From NCBI RefSeq assembly GCF_900169165.1, contig NZ_FXYY01000001.1:124001-188000 (forward strand): DNA of 64,000 nt, in the 5' to 3' direction. The DNA is from Brevibacterium linens ATCC 9172. Lineage in GTDB: Bacteria; Actinomycetota; Actinomycetes; Actinomycetales; Brevibacteriaceae. Below, piece after piece: positions 61,676 through 64,000 of this stretch. Made by a program: the position numbers and the translations under genes. Each line of letters opens with the position of its first letter. Within the stretch, counting starts at the first letter, position 1. The notes under the pieces were generated by a model. It saw only the letters and a list, made by a program, of their open reading frames with translations. It searched no databases and had not been told where the DNA came from.

Positions 61676-62719
61676 TCAGCTCACCCAAGCAGATGCCGTA
61701 TAAGCGGGATCGACCTCTTCACCGGGCTTGACCGGTCCGGGAGCCGTCCCGTCGCCGAACGGCGATCCGCCGAACTTCCGGTCACGGCCGTGATCGCTGA
61801 GCCAACCCGAGAGATCGGGGCCCTTGGGCACGATCTGTGTCGGGTTCACATCCTGGTGGACGATGTAGTAGTGCTGTTTGATCTGCTCGAAGTCGACCGT
61901 GTCTCCGAAGCCCGGGGTCTGATAGAGGTCGCGGGCGTAACCCCACAGGTTCTCGAACGCCGTGAGCGGCTGCCGATTGCACTTGAAGTGACCGAAATAG
62001 ACGGGATCGAAGCGCACGAGCGTGGTGAACAGTCGGACATCCGCCTCGGTGATGGTCTCACCCATGAGGAACCGTGACCGGCCGAGCCGATCCTCGACGA
62101 TGTCGAGCGCGTTGAAGAGGCGATCGAAAGCGGCATCGTAGGCGTCCTGGGAACCGGCGAAGCCGCAGCGGTAGACCCCGTTGTTGATCTCCGTATAGAT
62201 ATGGCGCATCACCTTCCCCATCTCCTCCCGGGATTCTTCGGGCCAGAGATTCGGGGCGCCTGCGCGGTGGTAGTCGGTCCACTGAGTGGAGAAGTCCTCC
62301 GTGATCTGCGGGAAGTCGTTGGTCACGACGACGCCGGTGGGCACGTCGACGACGGCAGGCACGGTGATTCCGCGCGGATAGTCCGGAAAGCGCGCGAAGA
62401 ACGCCTGCTGCAGCCGTTCGATGCCGAGCACCGGATCCACCCCGCCCGGATCGAGGTCGAACGTCCATGACCGCGCATCATGGGTGGGACCGGGCATCCC
62501 GAGGGAGATGACGTCCTCGAGCCCGAGGAGGCGACGGACGATGATCGTCCGGTTCGCCCAGGGGCAGGCGCGGGCGGCGATGAGGCGATACCGGCCCGGT
62601 TCGACGGGCCACTGAGCGTTCGGATCGTTGAGGATGCGATCGTCGATGTAGTTCGTATCGCGGTTGAATTCCGCACCTTCGGTCACGTAGCTGGGGGTGT
62701 GATCGGTGGACTCGGACAT
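61676..62719 (-). CDS. Glutathionyl-hydroquinone reductase-like (Xi-class GST) protein
   Basis: 347 aa. The thioredoxin-like domain has ARACPWANRTIIVRRLLGLE with the active-site Cys of the Xi class (about residue 52); the helical domain has NNGVYRCGFAGSQDAYDAAF and EADVRLFTTLVRFDPVY. In proteobacteria such enzymes reduce glutathionyl-hydroquinones; actinobacteria usually have mycothiol instead, so that thiol is the likely partner. GGGAGG lies 7 bases before the ATG at 62717-62719. After the TGA the same frame stays open for 90 codons (to 61403). Confidence 0.88.
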   Translation of the reverse strand: MSESTDHTPSYVTEGAEFNRDTNYIDDRILNDPNAQWPVEPGRYRLIAARACPWANRTIIVRRLLGLEDVISLGMPGPTHDARSWTFDLDPGGVDPVLGIERLQQAFFARFPDYPRGITVPAVVDVPTGVVVTNDFPQITEDFSTQWTDYHRAGAPNLWPEESREEMGKVMRHIYTEINNGVYRCGFAGSQDAYDAAFDRLFNALDIVEDRLGRSRFLMGETITEADVRLFTTLVRFDPVYFGHFKCNRQPLTAFENLWGYARDLYQTPGFGDTVDFEQIKQHYYIVHQDVNPTQIVPKGPDLSGWLSDHGRDRKFGGSPFGDGTAPGPVKPGEEVDPAYTASAWVS

Positions 62720-62973
62720 GACGCTGCCTCCCATGGGATCGACGAGTTCGACTTCTGTCCTCAGCTTACGACGTTGAGGCAAGCCCTCGCCGAGGCGGGA
62801 CGACGTTCCCGCCCCGCCGTCCTCCCGGACGGCAGGCATTCATCCTCGCCGAGGTGGGACGACGACGGCCCGGGACGGACCGTTCGAGTCCGTGCCCGGG
62901 CCGTGCCCGCACGCTGTGCTCAGCGACTGTCCGTTGTCGGCGGCGATCGACCGTCGCCGGCGGCGTGTGTGCC

Positions 62974-64000
62974 TCAGCCGGCGTAGAGCGCGTCGATCTC
63001 GGCGGCGAAGTCTTTATTGATGAAGTGACGCTTGACCGACTGCTTGGCAGAGAGGTAGCCGTTCTCCTCGCTGAGCTCGATCGGCAGGATTGTGAATTTC
63101 TTGACTCCTTCGGCCCGCGAGACGGTCCTGTTCATCTGTTCGACGGCTTTGGCCACTTCGGCCTGGACCGCATCGTCCTCGGCGGCTTCGCGCAGATCCA
63201 TCTGCGGCAGATCGTGGTTCTTCAGCCAGCCCGGCAGCATCTCCGAATCGAGGAAGATCAGCGCCGAGACGAACTTGCGGTTCTCGCCGACGAGCACCGG
63301 CTGGCCGATGATCGGGTGGCGACGCAGCACATCCTCGAGCGGAGCCGGGGCGACGTTCTTGCCGCTGGAAGTCACGATGATCTCCTTCTTGCGGCCGTTG
63401 ATCGTGAGATACCCGTCGTCATCGAGTGAGCCGAGGTCACCGGTGCCGAACCAGCCGTCGTGGAACTCCTTGGCCGTGGCCTCGGGGTTGTTCCAGTACT
63501 CGCGGAAGACCGGCGCGCCCTTGGCCAGGATCTCACCGTCGGGAGCGATCGCCACAGAGGCGCCCGGCAGCGGAACGCCGACAGTTCCGATCTTCGACTT
63601 CTCCGGAATATTGACGGTGATCGGTGCCGTGGTCTCAGTGAGTCCGTAGCCTTCGAGAACGATGATGCCGAGTCCGCGGAAGAAGTGTCCGAGATGAGAG
63701 CCGAGTGCGCCACCGCCGGAGACCGCGTGAGTGACGTTGCCGCCCATAACTGCGCGCAGCTTCGAATAGACGAGCTTGTCGAACAAGGCATGCTGGAGCT
63801 TGAGGGCGGTCGGCACCTTGCCGGTGTCGAGTGCCTTCGAGTAGGCGACTGCGACCTGCTCGGCACGGCGGAAGATCTTCTCCTTGCCGCCTGTTTGAGC
63901 GGTCGCCAGCGCGGAATTGAACACCTTTTCGAAGACACGGGGCACACCGAGGATGAACGAGGGGCGGAAGCTGCCCATGGCGTCGGTGAGCTTCGTCAGA
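62974..64000 (-). CDS. Long-chain acyl-CoA ligase (AMP-forming), 5' end cut by window
   Basis: 342 complete codons of the C-terminal part, running off the right edge. FILGVPRVFEKV, GYGLTETTAPITVN, DGWFGTGDLGSLDDDGYLTINGRKKEIIVTSSGKNVAP and the final KRHFINKDFAAEID follow the FadD15 pattern: adenylation of a fatty acid, then transfer to CoA. The hinge and the catalytic Lys-containing C-domain are present. The reading frame remains open upstream (LTKLTDAMGSF), so the ATG at 63976-63978 is internal. Between it and the GST-like gene (62720-62973) I see nothing but two copies of CGCCGAGG. Confidence 0.92.
   Translation of the reverse strand, partial: LTKLTDAMGSFRPSFILGVPRVFEKVFNSALATAQTGGKEKIFRRAEQVAVAYSKALDTGKVPTALKLQHALFDKLVYSKLRAVMGGNVTHAVSGGGALGSHLGHFFRGLGIIVLEGYGLTETTAPITVNIPEKSKIGTVGVPLPGASVAIAPDGEILAKGAPVFREYWNNPEATAKEFHDGWFGTGDLGSLDDDGYLTINGRKKEIIVTSSGKNVAPAPLEDVLRRHPIIGQPVLVGENRKFVSALIFLDSEMLPGWLKNHDLPQMDLREAAEDDAVQAEVAKAVEQMNRTVSRAEGVKKFTILPIELSEENGYLSAKQSVKRHFINKDFAAEIDALYAG

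Noticed and set aside
61455..61703. Ala-rich 82-codon plus-strand frame
   Set aside because: TTG start with no ribosome site, encoded by 12-bp repeats and overlapping the GST-like 3' end; treated as a repeat region.

Overview
The window is a high-GC actinobacterial chromosome segment. Gene content and order suggest an order Micrococcales organism, possibly Brevibacterium; the genus is an inference because no rRNA or other marker is present. From about 2.8 to 23.1 kb the order DUF4193 - DUF3093 - dut - DUF3710 - OB-fold - two TrkA proteins - APC permease - TRAM methyltransferase - (acnA) - dxs - rnd - DUF3000 - hemE - hemY - hemQ - msrB matches the block I recall from Mycobacterium tuberculosis around Rv2699c-Rv2674. 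Nothing in the window looks like a prophage, island, IS element or CRISPR array. It is core chromosome with some transport, wall and catabolic genes.

Layout. 0-5.5 kb: end of sepH (division), coproporphyrin ferrochelatase, dUTPase and conserved small proteins. 5.6-10.6 kb: two TrkA-type K+ regulatory proteins divergent from an APC permease, then an RNA methyltransferase. 10.9-13.6 kb: aconitase behind an 18-bp palindrome. 13.9-17.7 kb: dxs facing rnd-DUF3000. 17.9-21.1 kb: hemE-hemY-hemQ, which with ferrochelatase at 1.1 kb gives the four late steps of the coproporphyrin-dependent haem route. 21.2-24.5 kb: MarR regulator, MsrB with an ElaA-type acetyltransferase, alpha/beta hydrolase. 24.5-33.5 kb: cell-envelope and secreted proteins (penicillin acylase, DUF817, PGRP/LGFP amidase, L,D-transpeptidase-like lipoprotein, Pro/Gly-rich membrane protein). 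33.6-40.8 kb: leuA behind a leucine leader peptide, recO-uppS, a DEAD-box helicase, glyS. 40.9-48 kb: YibE/F exporter-like protein, a catabolic cluster (class III aminotransferase, Lrp regulator, ectoine-hydrolase-like DoeA, lactate-permease-family transporter, XRE-cupin regulator). 48.2-49.8 kb: an ABC-F gene broken by a one-base frameshift. 49.9-54.5 kb: dusB-dgt-dnaG operon. 54.6-58.5 kb: autoregulated TetR - MFS efflux - hydroxyacid dehydrogenase - membrane protein operon. 58.8-64 kb: gapB-type GAPDH, BrkB/YihY protein, glutathionyl-hydroquinone-reductase-like protein, and the 3' part of a long-chain acyl-CoA ligase.

Most notable signals. (1) Four copies of a 56-64 bp near-perfect palindrome sit at gene 3' ends; one arm position shows G-C, C-G and T-A pairs in different copies, so the hairpin rather than the sequence is conserved. 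(2) At least ten genes share one start geometry: a -10-like hexamer ending six bases before the start codon and no usable Shine-Dalgarno, i.e. leaderless transcripts. (3) A 14-residue leader peptide with an Ile-Leu-Leu-Leu run precedes leuA, followed directly by a hairpin. (4) The ABC-F gene keeps all ATPase motifs but is split by a missing G. (5) A 17-bp palindrome and a degenerate tandem copy precede the TetR efflux operon. I found no convincing wholly novel multi-gene system.
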